Source: Candidatus Sabulitectum sp. (GTDB lineage Bacteria; Fermentibacterota; Fermentibacteria; Fermentibacterales; JCC-6). Taken from it: a stretch of 19,645 nt of DNA. This document shows positions 1 through 8,321 of the stretch, piece after piece; position 1 is the first letter of the stretch; every line of letters starts with the position of its first letter. The notes under the pieces were generated by a model. It saw only the letters and a program-made list of their open reading frames with translations. It searched no databases and had not been told where the DNA came from. The stretch covers positions 1 through 19,645 of the forward strand of contig JAOZRM010000032.1 in assembly GCA_029940175.1 (NCBI GenBank), read 5' to 3'. The position numbers were made by a program, and so were the translations under genes.

Positions 1-163
1 AGTTTCCGAAATGCTGCAATCCCACAGATATCTGAATCATCAGGATTGATTATCATGAGATTTTCATCGTCTGCCATTACTGAAACAGTTTGTTCAGATC
101 TTTGCTCAGAGCCCAGCCAATAGAATCTCTGATTGCTGTCTCTATTATTTGCAACTCGCTCAT
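1..163 (-). pseudogene. NTF2/SnoaL-like (DUF4440-type) small protein, frameshifted, partial at left edge
   Basis: The minus strand from ATG 163-161 reads MSELQIIETAIRDSIGW and continues through a segment ending KDLNKLF, then meets a TAA at 79-77. Shifting one frame at 85-83 continues as SVMADDENLMIINPDD and on to GIAAFRK at the window edge. The joined reading looks like the N-terminal half of an NTF2/SnoaL-like domain: a helix, a 'kDl..L.svmAdde' turn, then a strand with NPD and a G..AF motif. Restoring one T to the three-T run at 85-83 (minus strand) repairs the frame. The ATG overlaps the upstream stop as ATGA, so the gene would be translationally coupled to the exported protein before it. 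Such domains act as small ligand-binding or enzyme folds, so no function can be assigned. The break could be a real mutation or a sequencing error. The rest of the gene lies outside the window. Confidence 0.55.
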
Positions 164-582
164 GGATTACATCTGGTGCAATAGTTGCATATACCCTGAG
201 TTGCCCCGTCTCCCCATGTATACCATGCATCCTCAATCTCCGAATCAAGAAACTCGGTATCCAGCTCAAGAAATCCGCAGTGACCCACAAGGCTGACAAC
301 AGCTGGAAATCCTCCAAACTGTCCGGCCAGGGCGGCCATTTCTGAATAACCTGATGCGTTTAATGAAACAAAATAAAGAGAGATCTGAGTGCTGTCCTCC
401 ATGTCCAGTACCTCAAGAGTTTGGACGATTTCAAGTGCCATAGACTTGTTTGCCAGAGAGTCCTCAGACATTATTATAAGAAACCCGAAATCCATGGGAT
501 TTGCTATCGCATCAAGATCTGTAAAGCTATCGATAGGAACAAAGTTTGTTGTAGACAGTAGTATTAACAAAGCGACAGGCAA
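160..582 (-). CDS. Small exported protein, probable thioredoxin-like fold without the CxxC site
   Basis: This encodes about 140 residues. I chose the TTG at 582-580 because AGGAG (592-588) lies 5 bases upstream; the GTG at 588 would overlap that site. The N-terminus MPVALLILLSTTNFV is a short hydrophobic signal sequence. The mature part alternates strand and helix: a strand FGFLIIMSED, a helix over NKSMALEIVQTLEVL, a strand ISLYFVSLNA, a helix SEMAALAGQFG and then FPAVVSLVG. This order with a Pro before the last strand resembles a thioredoxin fold, but the usual CxxC at the first helix is absent. The tail instead carries CNYCTRC (C-x2-C-x2-C), which could bind metal or form disulfides. It is first in a minus-strand unit and its stop overlaps the next start. 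The fold is inferred from pattern only. Confidence 0.6.
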   Translation of the reverse strand: MPVALLILLSTTNFVPIDSFTDLDAIANPMDFGFLIIMSEDSLANKSMALEIVQTLEVLDMEDSTQISLYFVSLNASGYSEMAALAGQFGGFPAVVSLVGHCGFLELDTEFLDSEIEDAWYTWGDGATQGICNYCTRCNP

Positions 583-588
583 AACCAC

Positions 589-745
589 TCCTTAAGTTCT
601 TTGTAATCTCTTTTGAAAATCTAATAAATTCGGTTGAGAACAGTAGTATAATACGGATAAGCACAGAAACAACTGGAGCCCTTTGAATTTGATAATTTTT
701 GATTAATCTAAAGCCTTTTTGGCACATCAGGGAGTTTTACAGACA
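589..745. promoter_or_regulatory. Divergent AT-rich intergenic region with candidate -10 elements
   Basis: This gap separates the minus-strand start at 582 from the plus-strand start at 746, so it should hold promoters for both. A perfect TATAAT stands at 647-652 on the plus strand, but no good -35 lies 16-18 bases upstream. On the minus strand TTGTTT (672-667) and TATACT (650-645) are 16 bases apart, which is a plausible sigma70-like pair for the exported protein gene. The region from 681 to 720 is very AT-rich. No clear operator repeat or hairpin is visible. Confidence 0.3.
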
Positions 746-3202
746 ATGCTGCTTCTTGCTTTTATTCTGTTTCAGACTGAATTGCCTCACTATGATGTCG
801 TAGTTGACCCTTCCCTCCTAGATGAACTTGTTAGCGACCCGTCTGTAGAGATGGAGATTCCTGCTGTAATCTCTTATGATGGAGTATCCGGGGAATGCAC
901 TATTGCTTTCAGAGGAGGTACAAGCCTCTCCTGTGCAAAAAAAAGCTGGCACATAACCGTCAGTGATTCCTATCTGTTCCCCGATGGAGGGCACATACTT
1001 CTAAATGCACAGTTTCGTGATGCTTCGTTGATGAGAAATACATTAGGACTCTGGATCACCAGAAAGTTGGGTTACCCATCACCTCAAACTGAATTTGTTA
1101 CATACTCTATCAACGGCGACAACATGGGAGTTTACGAACGCGTAGAAAGAATTGACAGGTTGTTTTATGAAAGAAATGGCCTGGCCTTTGGCCCTTTATT
1201 CAAGAATGTTGATACCATGGGTCGATTTGCTCACCACTTTTCCGACACCACAGCCTTGGCTGGTTATGAGCCGAAGGTCGATAGTTATCCTTACGGAGAT
1301 CAGCTTCTCGAGCTCCTGGAAGCATGTTTCAGAAACGATGTTTCTTCTCTTGAAGTAAATGAAGTTCTTGCTGCTTTTGCTGTATACACAGCCATAGGCG
1401 ACAATGACGGTGTCATAAAGAACTTCTACATCCACAAATATGACGAAATTTGGCATTACTACCCCTGGGACAGAGATGCAACATTTGGCAACACCTGGAA
1501 AGGGGAATATGACAGCAACTGGGTAACCAGAAGTCACCTTGGTGATATTGGCAATTTCGGGGCAACCAGGGGAATTCTCCTGGCTCCGGAGAACATGTTG
1601 AACCTCAACAATCTTCTCCAGCAAACTGGACGGATCCTTAAAAATGATCTGCCTCTGATGGTAGATTCTATCCGCCTTCTAATTCGTGATGAACTTGCTC
1701 TAGACCCATACTACCAGTACAGTGTTTCTCAATTCGATTCTCTCTGCTTAGTCATGATCAACGACATTCAGAACAGAGCAGACTTTCTCACAACTATTTC
1801 TCTCACCGATGAAATTCCGAAAATTGAGGAAATTTCCATTTCTTCCTGTCTGGACATGGAATCCACGATTCAAGTTGACTTAACTCTGGATGGAGGAGAT
1901 CCCCACGCTGTTGCATGTCTCTATTCAATAGACGGCCAATTACAGCAATGGCATTACATGGAGTCAGGTCAAGCGGAAAACGAATGGGAAATTGAAGTTC
2001 CTGTTCCCGTGGGAACATACAGTATCCGTTTTTCCTTCGGTCCCCTGGGTCCCAGCAATCTTCCTGTCTTTTACCCTTCCTGGGGCATGAGAGAATTTCA
2101 TATTCGACCAGATCCCGTCCCTGCAGCAAGGGTTGCTCTTGCCGACCTTGCCCCGGATTATCTTTCTCCAGGAGTTCCTGTGTGGTGCGGAGAGAACCTC
2201 TGGGTGCTGCCTGTAACCAACACAGCTTCTGAACAGCAGGATATTTCCCTTTGTCGATTTTCTCTGGGGAATCCTGCAGGCAATGTTTTCCTGACTGAGT
2301 CCATACTGGTTGCCCCCGGTGAAACTTTTTACCTTACAAACTCTTCTGAAAGAGCCAGACTCCTCTATGAAGACTTCAATGTCTACGGAGACGCTGGTAC
2401 TTCGTATCCAGCTGGCAGTTCTCTCAAACTGTTTGACCCTTCATGGAACTCTTTATACTCCTGGCAGATAAGTGCAGGGGATTCCCTGCCAGTAGAATAT
2501 GGTAATGTGTTTCCAAGCGAAATCAGTGCCGGAGATGATGACGACTGGGTAGAGCTGTACAACCATTCAGAATATGGTGTTGATCTTTCACAATGGTATT
2601 TCATGGATTCAGATAAAAATGTCTCTCTTCTTCCAGAGGGAACCTCTCTTGCTCCTGGTGGGTTGCTGCTTTTCGCCAGTGAACCTGCTTCATTCCAGCA
2701 TCTTACTGGCAATGTCATTCCCCTGGATTTCAGTATTACGTCCGAATCCGACTCTCTTTTCCTCTATTCCAGACTTGGAGACAGAGTGTTCTGTGTAACG
2801 TGGGATGAAAGCTGGCCAATTAAAGAAACTGGAATCATGTACCTGATTGCACCATATGCTGCAGTTACTTCTAAGGAAAACTGGGAAGCTTCCACTCCTC
2901 CCGGCTCTCCAGGTGAACTGAATCCCGGATGGACAGCAACCGGCTATTTAACTGACATTTTCCTTACTTCACCAAACCCGGGGAATGGTTTTTTCAGTTT
3001 TCATTACAGAACACCCACTATCCCTGCTGAAGTAATCATTTATGATCTTGCAGGAAGAGTTCGTTCCAGAATTCTTATCCAGGAAAATTATGTGGGTGAT
3101 GTTACTGCGGATTTCAGTGACACTCTTCCCAGTGGTGTCTATATTCTCTACTTAAGATCCTCGGGTGCTTCTGCATCTACTCGTTTTACTGTCCTGAACT
3201 AA
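746..3202 (+). CDS. Secreted CotH-family kinase with LTD and T9SS-type C-terminal domains (paralogue 1)
   Basis: The product is 818 residues. I chose ATG 746 because AGGGAG at 729-734 precedes it and the resulting signal peptide (MLLLAFILFQTELP) matches paralogue 2; a TTG at 719 lies upstream of that site. Residues about 15-345 are a CotH kinase domain: FRGGTSL with the lysine-bearing KKSW (65-68), MGVYERVERID, a GDND-x4-N catalytic-loop-like motif (218-226) and PWDRD (240-244), the likely metal-binding acids. Two LTD-like beta domains follow, the second with DDWVELYNHSE near residue 600. The last 80 residues look like a Por/T9SS type A sorting domain (NPGNG, YDLAGRV, LPSGVYILYLRSS). CotH proteins phosphorylate Ser/Thr in spore-coat proteins; here the protein is probably exported to the cell surface, with unknown substrate. 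It is first in a plus-strand cluster, with the porin start 10 bases after its stop. Confidence 0.85.
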   Translation: MLLLAFILFQTELPHYDVVVDPSLLDELVSDPSVEMEIPAVISYDGVSGECTIAFRGGTSLSCAKKSWHITVSDSYLFPDGGHILLNAQFRDASLMRNTLGLWITRKLGYPSPQTEFVTYSINGDNMGVYERVERIDRLFYERNGLAFGPLFKNVDTMGRFAHHFSDTTALAGYEPKVDSYPYGDQLLELLEACFRNDVSSLEVNEVLAAFAVYTAIGDNDGVIKNFYIHKYDEIWHYYPWDRDATFGNTWKGEYDSNWVTRSHLGDIGNFGATRGILLAPENMLNLNNLLQQTGRILKNDLPLMVDSIRLLIRDELALDPYYQYSVSQFDSLCLVMINDIQNRADFLTTISLTDEIPKIEEISISSCLDMESTIQVDLTLDGGDPHAVACLYSIDGQLQQWHYMESGQAENEWEIEVPVPVGTYSIRFSFGPLGPSNLPVFYPSWGMREFHIRPDPVPAARVALADLAPDYLSPGVPVWCGENLWVLPVTNTASEQQDISLCRFSLGNPAGNVFLTESILVAPGETFYLTNSSERARLLYEDFNVYGDAGTSYPAGSSLKLFDPSWNSLYSWQISAGDSLPVEYGNVFPSEISAGDDDDWVELYNHSEYGVDLSQWYFMDSDKNVSLLPEGTSLAPGGLLLFASEPASFQHLTGNVIPLDFSITSESDSLFLYSRLGDRVFCVTWDESWPIKETGIMYLIAPYAAVTSKENWEASTPPGSPGELNPGWTATGYLTDIFLTSPNPGNGFFSFHYRTPTIPAEVIIYDLAGRVRSRILIQENYVGDVTADFSDTLPSGVYILYLRSSGASASTRFTVLN

Positions 3203-3212
3203 GGAGTTGACC

Positions 3213-4280
3213 ATGACCTGGAAAGTTTTTCTCGTTATTCTCATTGCAGCACAAGTTGCCCTGGCTGATGTTGATGTAGAGAACAGCCTTTCTGAGCAGT
3301 TCAAAATCAGCGGATACATTGATGCCGGATTCACTGAATGGGGCGCATACAATGCAGTACCCTCCCGCGAATTCCATATTCAACGATCCGGCTTCGAATT
3401 GAATGCTGAGTTTGTAGAATCTCTAAAGGCCGAAATAAAGATAGAAGTGCAACCGGATGAACTCTTTCTCAAAGATGCTCTTGTCAGGTGGGATCCGTCT
3501 TCATGGGCAAGAATGCGGATTGGTCAATTTAAAAGAGAAACCCTTCTAGGCGGCAGCATCAGTTCCTGGGATCTCAGCATGTTTGAAAGACCTCTTGTTT
3601 ACGATCTGTGTGAGAATCTAACGTATGCCGGCAGAGATGTTGGAATCGATCTGCGCGTAGATATTCCCCGTTTCAAGGGCTTTGAGCTAAGAGGTACAGC
3701 CGGTGTGTATAATGGAGACGAAAGAGCTGAAGAGAGAATTGATAATGAACTGCTTTACACCTTTAGAGGTGAGATCAGGATTCCATCCATAGACCTTACC
3801 CTCGGAGGTTCAGTGGCTTCTCACAGACAGGGCGAACAGAACTCAGCGGAGCCTTCCGGCTATTCTGTCAGTGCCAGGCAAAACGCCTTTTCCGCAGACA
3901 TATCACTGGATTATGAAATTTCTAACTGGTATGATGTTTCCCTTGCTGCTGAAATAAGTAAGGGAGACAACTGGTCTGAAGTTAATGTTATCGCAGGAGA
4001 GGAAGCCCCTGGGTTTACCGGTGCCTGGGGTACATTCACAGCCTTCTATCACCCATGGAATGTTCGTGGAATAGAAACTATCTCCCTCGGTGTAAGCTAT
4101 GACAGGTTAAAAGCAGATACCAACCTGAGCAGTGAGCACAGCCGAATATCAATTATTGGATCTATCTATCCGGGAGATAACATCAGACTGAGGTTCGGAG
4201 GAGTTCAAAACATCATTCCGGGTATTCTGGAAGATGAGAAGTACACAGATATTGTAGCAGAGATCGGGCTTAGATTTTGA
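3213..4280 (+). CDS. Outer-membrane phosphate-selective porin (OprO/OprP type)
   Basis: The product is 355 residues, from ATG 3213 with AAGGAG at 3201-3206, six bases upstream and overlapping the stop of the CotH gene. The signal peptide MTWKVFLVILIAAQVALA is followed by a beta-barrel pattern of alternating residues ending in the outer-membrane signature ...EIGLRF with a terminal Phe. The Porin_O_P family features are visible in order: early barrel strands with the RSGFELNAEF region, then KDALVRWDP, RIGQFKRE, a FERPL segment, AGRDVGIDL and a GVYNGDE motif. OprP and OprO pass phosphate or polyphosphate/pyrophosphate in Pseudomonas, but many family members have untested specificity. Its place between a CotH kinase and a VTC protein fits a phosphate-related role; that is an inference. 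The stop overlaps the next start as TTGA. Confidence 0.8.
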   Translation: MTWKVFLVILIAAQVALADVDVENSLSEQFKISGYIDAGFTEWGAYNAVPSREFHIQRSGFELNAEFVESLKAEIKIEVQPDELFLKDALVRWDPSSWARMRIGQFKRETLLGGSISSWDLSMFERPLVYDLCENLTYAGRDVGIDLRVDIPRFKGFELRGTAGVYNGDERAEERIDNELLYTFRGEIRIPSIDLTLGGSVASHRQGEQNSAEPSGYSVSARQNAFSADISLDYEISNWYDVSLAAEISKGDNWSEVNVIAGEEAPGFTGAWGTFTAFYHPWNVRGIETISLGVSYDRLKADTNLSSEHSRISIIGSIYPGDNIRLRFGGVQNIIPGILEDEKYTDIVAEIGLRF

Positions 4281-5071
4281 TTGAAAGAATTCCCGAAAGT
4301 CTGCATTTTTACCGGTACGAATTCAAATATGTTCTGGATGGCCACCGCCTTAACAGATTAACTGAAGTACTTGATAACCATTTGAATCGTGATAAGCATT
4401 GTGGAGAAAGTGGAGATTACCCTATAAGAAGTATTTACTTCGACTCACCTGATATGCGATGGTTCCACGAAAAAAGAGATGGTCTTGAAAAGCGCTTTAA
4501 GTACCGTCTTCGAACCTATTCCCATGGAGATTCCGGCTTTGCTCATCCGCTCTATCTGGAACTCAAAGGAAGAGATGGAAGCCTTGTGATCAAGCACAGA
4601 GTAAGACTGCCTGTGGAGGAATTCTCCGGAGGGATTGGCGGAGGAGCCGGATGGTTGCGTGAACTTCTTTACAAAACTTCACCGGGCAATAACGTTGCTG
4701 AAAGATTCATTGCTCAATCATTCAGGTACAGACTGGCTCCCAGTGTAATTACCGATTATAAACGTGCTGCCTGGGAGGATCACAACAATCCTGATTTCCG
4801 GGCAACAATCGATACCGCATCCACCGCGTGGCGCACCTCCTGGAATGGGTTACCCGAAGGAATCCCCGAGGAGATACTCCCGGGTGGCGGTATAGTAGAA
4901 ATTAAGTTCAGATACAGGATACCGTTCTGGTTCCAGCGATTTGTCAAGGAGATGAACCTTTCCAGGATATCCATCTCCAAGTTTCAAAGGGCAGTTGAGG
5001 CTGTTTATCTGAATCACGATGGAACACGGCTTAACCGCCTGATTGAAAGGAGAATAGCTTGTCTGCACTGA
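4277..5071 (+). CDS. VTC-domain protein (polyphosphate-polymerase-like triphosphate tunnel protein)
   Basis: The product is 264 residues. TTG 4277 overlaps the porin stop by four bases (TTGA), so coupling is likely. It consists of a single VTC domain. The basic and acidic residues that line the triphosphate tunnel in this fold are visible: YEFKYVL (14-20), RSIYFDS (51-57), KRFKYRLRTY (72-81), LELKGRDG (94-101) with KHR (106-108), DYKR (150-153), RATIDT (165-170), VEIKFR (207-212) and SKFQ (234-237). In yeast Vtc4 this domain makes polyphosphate from ATP; the role of stand-alone bacterial homologues is not settled. There are no membrane segments, so it should be cytoplasmic. It is followed with a 13-base overlap by a DUF4956 membrane protein, a frequent partner of VTC and CotH genes. 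Confidence 0.88.
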   Translation: MIERIPESLHFYRYEFKYVLDGHRLNRLTEVLDNHLNRDKHCGESGDYPIRSIYFDSPDMRWFHEKRDGLEKRFKYRLRTYSHGDSGFAHPLYLELKGRDGSLVIKHRVRLPVEEFSGGIGGGAGWLRELLYKTSPGNNVAERFIAQSFRYRLAPSVITDYKRAAWEDHNNPDFRATIDTASTAWRTSWNGLPEGIPEEILPGGGIVEIKFRYRIPFWFQRFVKEMNLSRISISKFQRAVEAVYLNHDGTRLNRLIERRIACLH

Positions 5072-5751
5072 CACTCTGGTTTAACACAACCAGTGAAACC
5101 CTGGGCTACAGTCCTGGTGACCTTGTTATTAATCTTCTTCTTGCATTAGCCTCTGGTCTCGTAATAGGGATTGTATACAAGGCTACACACCGGGGTCTTA
5201 CATATTCCCAGAACTTTGTAGTTACCCTTGTTCTCATGTGCATCACAGTAAGTGCAGTCATGATGGTTATAGGCAGTAACCTTGCCAGAGCTTTTGCCCT
5301 GGTGGGCGCCTTAACTATCGTCAGGTTCAGAACGGTGATCAAGGATACCCGTGATACAGCTTTTGTTTTTTTCGCCCTTACAGAGGGTATAGCCTCTGGA
5401 ACAGGCAACTATCTCCTGTCTGCTATTTCAACTGTATTCATCAGTGCTGTTGCTCTTATTCTGTACAAGACCAATTATGGCGCCTACATGAGAAGTGAGT
5501 ATGTAATTCGATTCCGATTTGACCGGGACTCCGGCATTGAAGCAGTGTATGCTAAATTGATCAATGAGAAAACCTCCCGATCTGCATTGATACATATTGA
5601 GCCCTCTGATAATGGCCGTTATCTTATACTCTCTTACGACATTACTCTCAAGAGGAGTGTAACTGCAGCCAGTCTGGTATCAGCCATGGAGAAAACCGCA
5701 GGTCTGGACAGGGTCAGCCTTGTAAGCTCGATGGAAGACAGCGAGTTCTAA
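5059..5751 (+). CDS. DUF4956 integral membrane protein
   Basis: The product is 230 residues. TTG 5059 has AAGGAG at 5047-5052, six bases upstream, inside the end of the VTC gene. The N-terminal half is hydrophobic with about four or five membrane segments (about 22-40, 52-72, 75-87, 101-118 and 119-136). The family signature sits between them: GALTIVRFRT (about 83-92), KDTRDTAFVFFALTEG and a GTGNY turn. The C-terminal 90 residues (from about 140) form a soluble alpha/beta domain. DUF4956 has no established biochemical function. Its recurrent linkage with VTC-domain and CotH genes suggests that it forms a membrane complex with them, perhaps moving or handling polyphosphate. That role is inference from context. 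Confidence 0.85.
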   Translation: MSALTLWFNTTSETLGYSPGDLVINLLLALASGLVIGIVYKATHRGLTYSQNFVVTLVLMCITVSAVMMVIGSNLARAFALVGALTIVRFRTVIKDTRDTAFVFFALTEGIASGTGNYLLSAISTVFISAVALILYKTNYGAYMRSEYVIRFRFDRDSGIEAVYAKLINEKTSRSALIHIEPSDNGRYLILSYDITLKRSVTAASLVSAMEKTAGLDRVSLVSSMEDSEF

Positions 5752-5777
5752 CCCAATTCTCCACCGAGGAGTAACAT

Positions 5778-7805
5778 TTGAATATTCTAATCTCCTTGTG
5801 TATTCTGTGTTCTCTTCCCAGGTACGAGGTAATAGTAGACCCTGTTCTTCTTGATCAGCTGTATGAATCGCCGTTCTCACAACTGGAAGTACTCGCAATA
5901 GTTTCTTTTAATGGATCTACGGGTGATTGCACTATTGCGTTCCGTGGAGGCTCCAGTCTCTGGTGTGAAAAGAAAAGCTGGCATATACGCGTTGATAACC
6001 CTGACCTTTTCCCGGCGGGAAATCATATACTTTTAAATGCCCAGTTCAGAGACCCCTCTTTAATAAGAAATACCATCGGGCTATATCTTACAAGAAAACT
6101 GGGCTTTGCCTGCTCAGAAACAGAGTTCTGCTCCTTTTCTATCAACAATGCAAATATGGGAGTTTACGAGCGTGTGGAAGCTATTGATCGATTTTTCTAT
6201 GAGAGAAATGACCTGTCTTTTGGCCCTCTTTTTAAAAGCACTGATGTATACGGTCGGCTGTCACACCATTTTTCCGACACAACCGCTATTGCAGGTTTCG
6301 AGGCAAAAATTGACAGCGACCCCTATGAAGGCCAGCTTCTTCGACTTATCGAAGACTGCTTCAGGGAGGATGTTTCTTCTCTAAAAGTAAGTGAGATTCT
6401 AGCCGCCTTTGCTGTCAATACAGCTATCGGAGACCAGGATGGAATTATTACCAATTATTATCTCCACTGCAGCAACAGCCTCTGGCATTATTACCCCTGG
6501 GATAGAGATGCTTCCTTTGGAAATTCCTGGCAGGGAACCTATGACTCTCTCTGGATAACCAGATTGAATATTACAGAGATAGGTCTTTTTGGCGCAACCC
6601 GGGGAATTCTGTCAATTCAGGAAAACAGAAACCTGTTTAACTCCATTATTGCACAAACTGTTGATGTCTTTCAAGAAGACCTCCCCGGCTTTGTGGATTC
6701 ACTCAGGCTTCTCATCAGGTATGACCTGGCATACGATCCATTTTACAAATACGACGTGGCTCAATTTGACTCTATTTGTTCTCGTTTATCAGAAGACATC
6801 CTCGCTCGAGCAGATTTTCTATCAGGTTTTTCTCTGGAGGATGAATTTCCGGGGATAGAGAGTATTTCTATCTCCTCCTGCCTTGATATGGGTTTCACTA
6901 TTGATATTTCTGTGAGCCTACTGGGAGACGATCCTTTTGGGGTTATCTGCATGGAGTCCTCTGGCAATCAGAGTGAGCAACTGCATATGAAGAATCAGAC
7001 CTCCAGTGGAGAATCCTGGACTCTTACTCTTGAAGTACCTCCTGAAGCGTACAGTGTTCACATGGCCTTCGGTCCATTCGGCATCAGTGACCATCTGATG
7101 ATCTTCTACCCTTCATGGGCCATGAGAGATTATGAGAACCGGCCGGATCCCACTCCTTCAGCCCGAGTAGCACTGGCTGATCTTTCGCCTGATCTTCTTT
7201 CTCCCGGCTCTCCAGTATGGTGTGGTGCCTATCTCTGGGTTCTTCCTGTAATGAATACATCAGATCAAGTGCAGGATATATCTCTCTGTCGCTTTCAACT
7301 GGGCAATCCCAGTGGTAATGTGTTTATTGCTGAATCCATACTGGTGGGTTCGCACGAAATGTTCTATCTGACAAACTCGAGGAGACGTGCTGAAACAATC
7401 TACACCGAACACAATATTTATGGAGATGCTGGCACTTCATACCCTCAGGAAACCACTCTTACTCTTATGGATCCTTCATGGAACCCCATTTACTCATGGC
7501 AGATAGAGGAAGGTGATTCTCTTCCTGAGATCGGCGGTCTGATCATTCCAAGTGAAGTAAGCGCTGAAGATGAATGGGTTGAACTTTTTAATAATTCAGA
7601 ATACTCTGTAGATGTTTCCCGATGGTACTTGATGGATTCAGAGAAAAACATCTCTTTTATTCCTGATGATTTTGTTCTTTTACCTGGAGAGATTCTGCTT
7701 GCTACCGCCTGCCCCGATTCTTTCGAAAATCTCTTCTGCAAAGTAGTTCCTCTTGATTTCAATTTAATGCGCAGCAGGATTCTCTCTCTCTATACTCTCA
7801 GTTAG
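5778..7805 (+). CDS. Secreted CotH-family kinase, paralogue 2, truncated by a frameshift
   Basis: As read, the product has 675 residues, from TTG 5778 with GAGGAG at 5766-5771 six bases upstream. The signal peptide MNILISLCILCSLPR leads into a CotH domain very like paralogue 1: FRGGSSL, KKSW (65-68), MGVYERVEAID, GDQDG with the following TN, and PWDRDASFGN. The catalytic-looking residues are intact. The two LTD-like domains also match paralogue 1 up to VPLDFN. There the frame is lost and the protein ends with an unrelated tail, SRILSLYTLS. Restoring one T in the run at 7763-7765 would read ...LDFNFNAQQDSLSLYS and continue into the downstream fragment with its sorting domain. As it stands the product would be an exported kinase without a surface-sorting signal. 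Alternatively the base is a sequencing error and the gene runs to 8242. Confidence 0.8.
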   Translation: MNILISLCILCSLPRYEVIVDPVLLDQLYESPFSQLEVLAIVSFNGSTGDCTIAFRGGSSLWCEKKSWHIRVDNPDLFPAGNHILLNAQFRDPSLIRNTIGLYLTRKLGFACSETEFCSFSINNANMGVYERVEAIDRFFYERNDLSFGPLFKSTDVYGRLSHHFSDTTAIAGFEAKIDSDPYEGQLLRLIEDCFREDVSSLKVSEILAAFAVNTAIGDQDGIITNYYLHCSNSLWHYYPWDRDASFGNSWQGTYDSLWITRLNITEIGLFGATRGILSIQENRNLFNSIIAQTVDVFQEDLPGFVDSLRLLIRYDLAYDPFYKYDVAQFDSICSRLSEDILARADFLSGFSLEDEFPGIESISISSCLDMGFTIDISVSLLGDDPFGVICMESSGNQSEQLHMKNQTSSGESWTLTLEVPPEAYSVHMAFGPFGISDHLMIFYPSWAMRDYENRPDPTPSARVALADLSPDLLSPGSPVWCGAYLWVLPVMNTSDQVQDISLCRFQLGNPSGNVFIAESILVGSHEMFYLTNSRRRAETIYTEHNIYGDAGTSYPQETTLTLMDPSWNPIYSWQIEEGDSLPEIGGLIIPSEVSAEDEWVELFNNSEYSVDVSRWYLMDSEKNISFIPDDFVLLPGEILLATACPDSFENLFCKVVPLDFNLMRSRILSLYTLS

Positions 7806-8242
7806 GAGATCTGATTTTCTCTTTTGGCTGGAATGACTCATGGCCCATAAAAGTCTCAGGCATCATGTATCTGGAGTCACCTTCTGCTGCTTTTCAATAT
7901 TCTCATAACTGGAAAGCGGTGGCCCTTCCGGGTTCTCCCGGCTTGATCAATCCCGGCTGGTCTCAATGGTCAGGTTGCATGAAAGTTACTCTACTATCTG
8001 AAAACCCCTGCAACGGGTCTTTTAGTTTTAGATATGAAACTACTTCACCATGCGTTGAGGCAAATTTGTATGACCTTGGCGGCAGGGTAGTTGAACGAAT
8101 ATGTTTGCCGGATAGGAATGGTGGAACTGTCTGGGCTGATTTCTCCGACTCATTACCAAACGGTATATATATTCTGCACCTGAGATCATCAACTGCAAGC
8201 GCTTCTGTTCGCATTACTGTTATCGCCGATTCACTGCTATAA
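7766..8242 (+). pseudogene. Out-of-frame C-terminal part of CotH paralogue 2 (end of LTD plus sorting domain)
   Basis: After the frameshift the +1 frame is open and continues the alignment with paralogue 1. It reads AQQDSLSLYSQLGDLIF, then WNDSWPIKVSGIMYL, a GLINPGW motif and a T9SS-like terminal domain with YDLGGRVVERI, LPNGIYILHLRSS and ASVRITV. It ends at TAA 8240-8242. The similarity to the paralogue persists to the C-terminus, so the sequence was recently under protein-level selection. No Shine-Dalgarno site suits an independent start; an internal ATG at 7865 lies inside the domain. I regard it as part of one gene spanning 5778-8242. Confidence 0.75.
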
Positions 8243-8292
8243 TTTGCTTAGTAATGTTTCGTATCTATCATGCATTCATTGTCTATCTGAAG

Positions 8293-8321
8293 TTGACAAC
8301 ACTTACTCTTCGCCATATTGT
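8293..8321 (+). promoter_or_regulatory. Candidate sigma70-like promoter for CotH paralogue 3
   Basis: A perfect TTGACA at 8293-8298 is followed after 17 bases by TATTGT at 8316-8321. It lies in the 183-base gap between the end of paralogue 2 (8242) and the ATG at 8426, which is otherwise empty of genes and hairpins. FCB bacteria may use a different -35/-10 pattern, so this is tentative. Confidence 0.4.

Noticed and set aside
1..213. An alternative minus-strand frame is open from about 213 to 1 (reads GQLRVYATIAPDVIHERVANN...), which could instead be the continuation of the exported protein after a frameshift in the C-run near 210.
   Set aside because: It would need its own frameshift, ignores the neat ATGA overlap, and its sequence resembles no family I know. 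The NTF2-like reading matches a known domain pattern. It remains a second possibility.
719..745. TTG 719 as the start of CotH paralogue 1.
   Set aside because: It lies upstream of the AGGGAG site and adds residues not seen in paralogue 2. ATG 746 gives a normal signal peptide.
1196..1624. A minus-strand open frame of 142 codons lies opposite CotH paralogue 1.
   Set aside because: There is no start signal, no family resemblance, and the opposite strand holds a conserved kinase domain.
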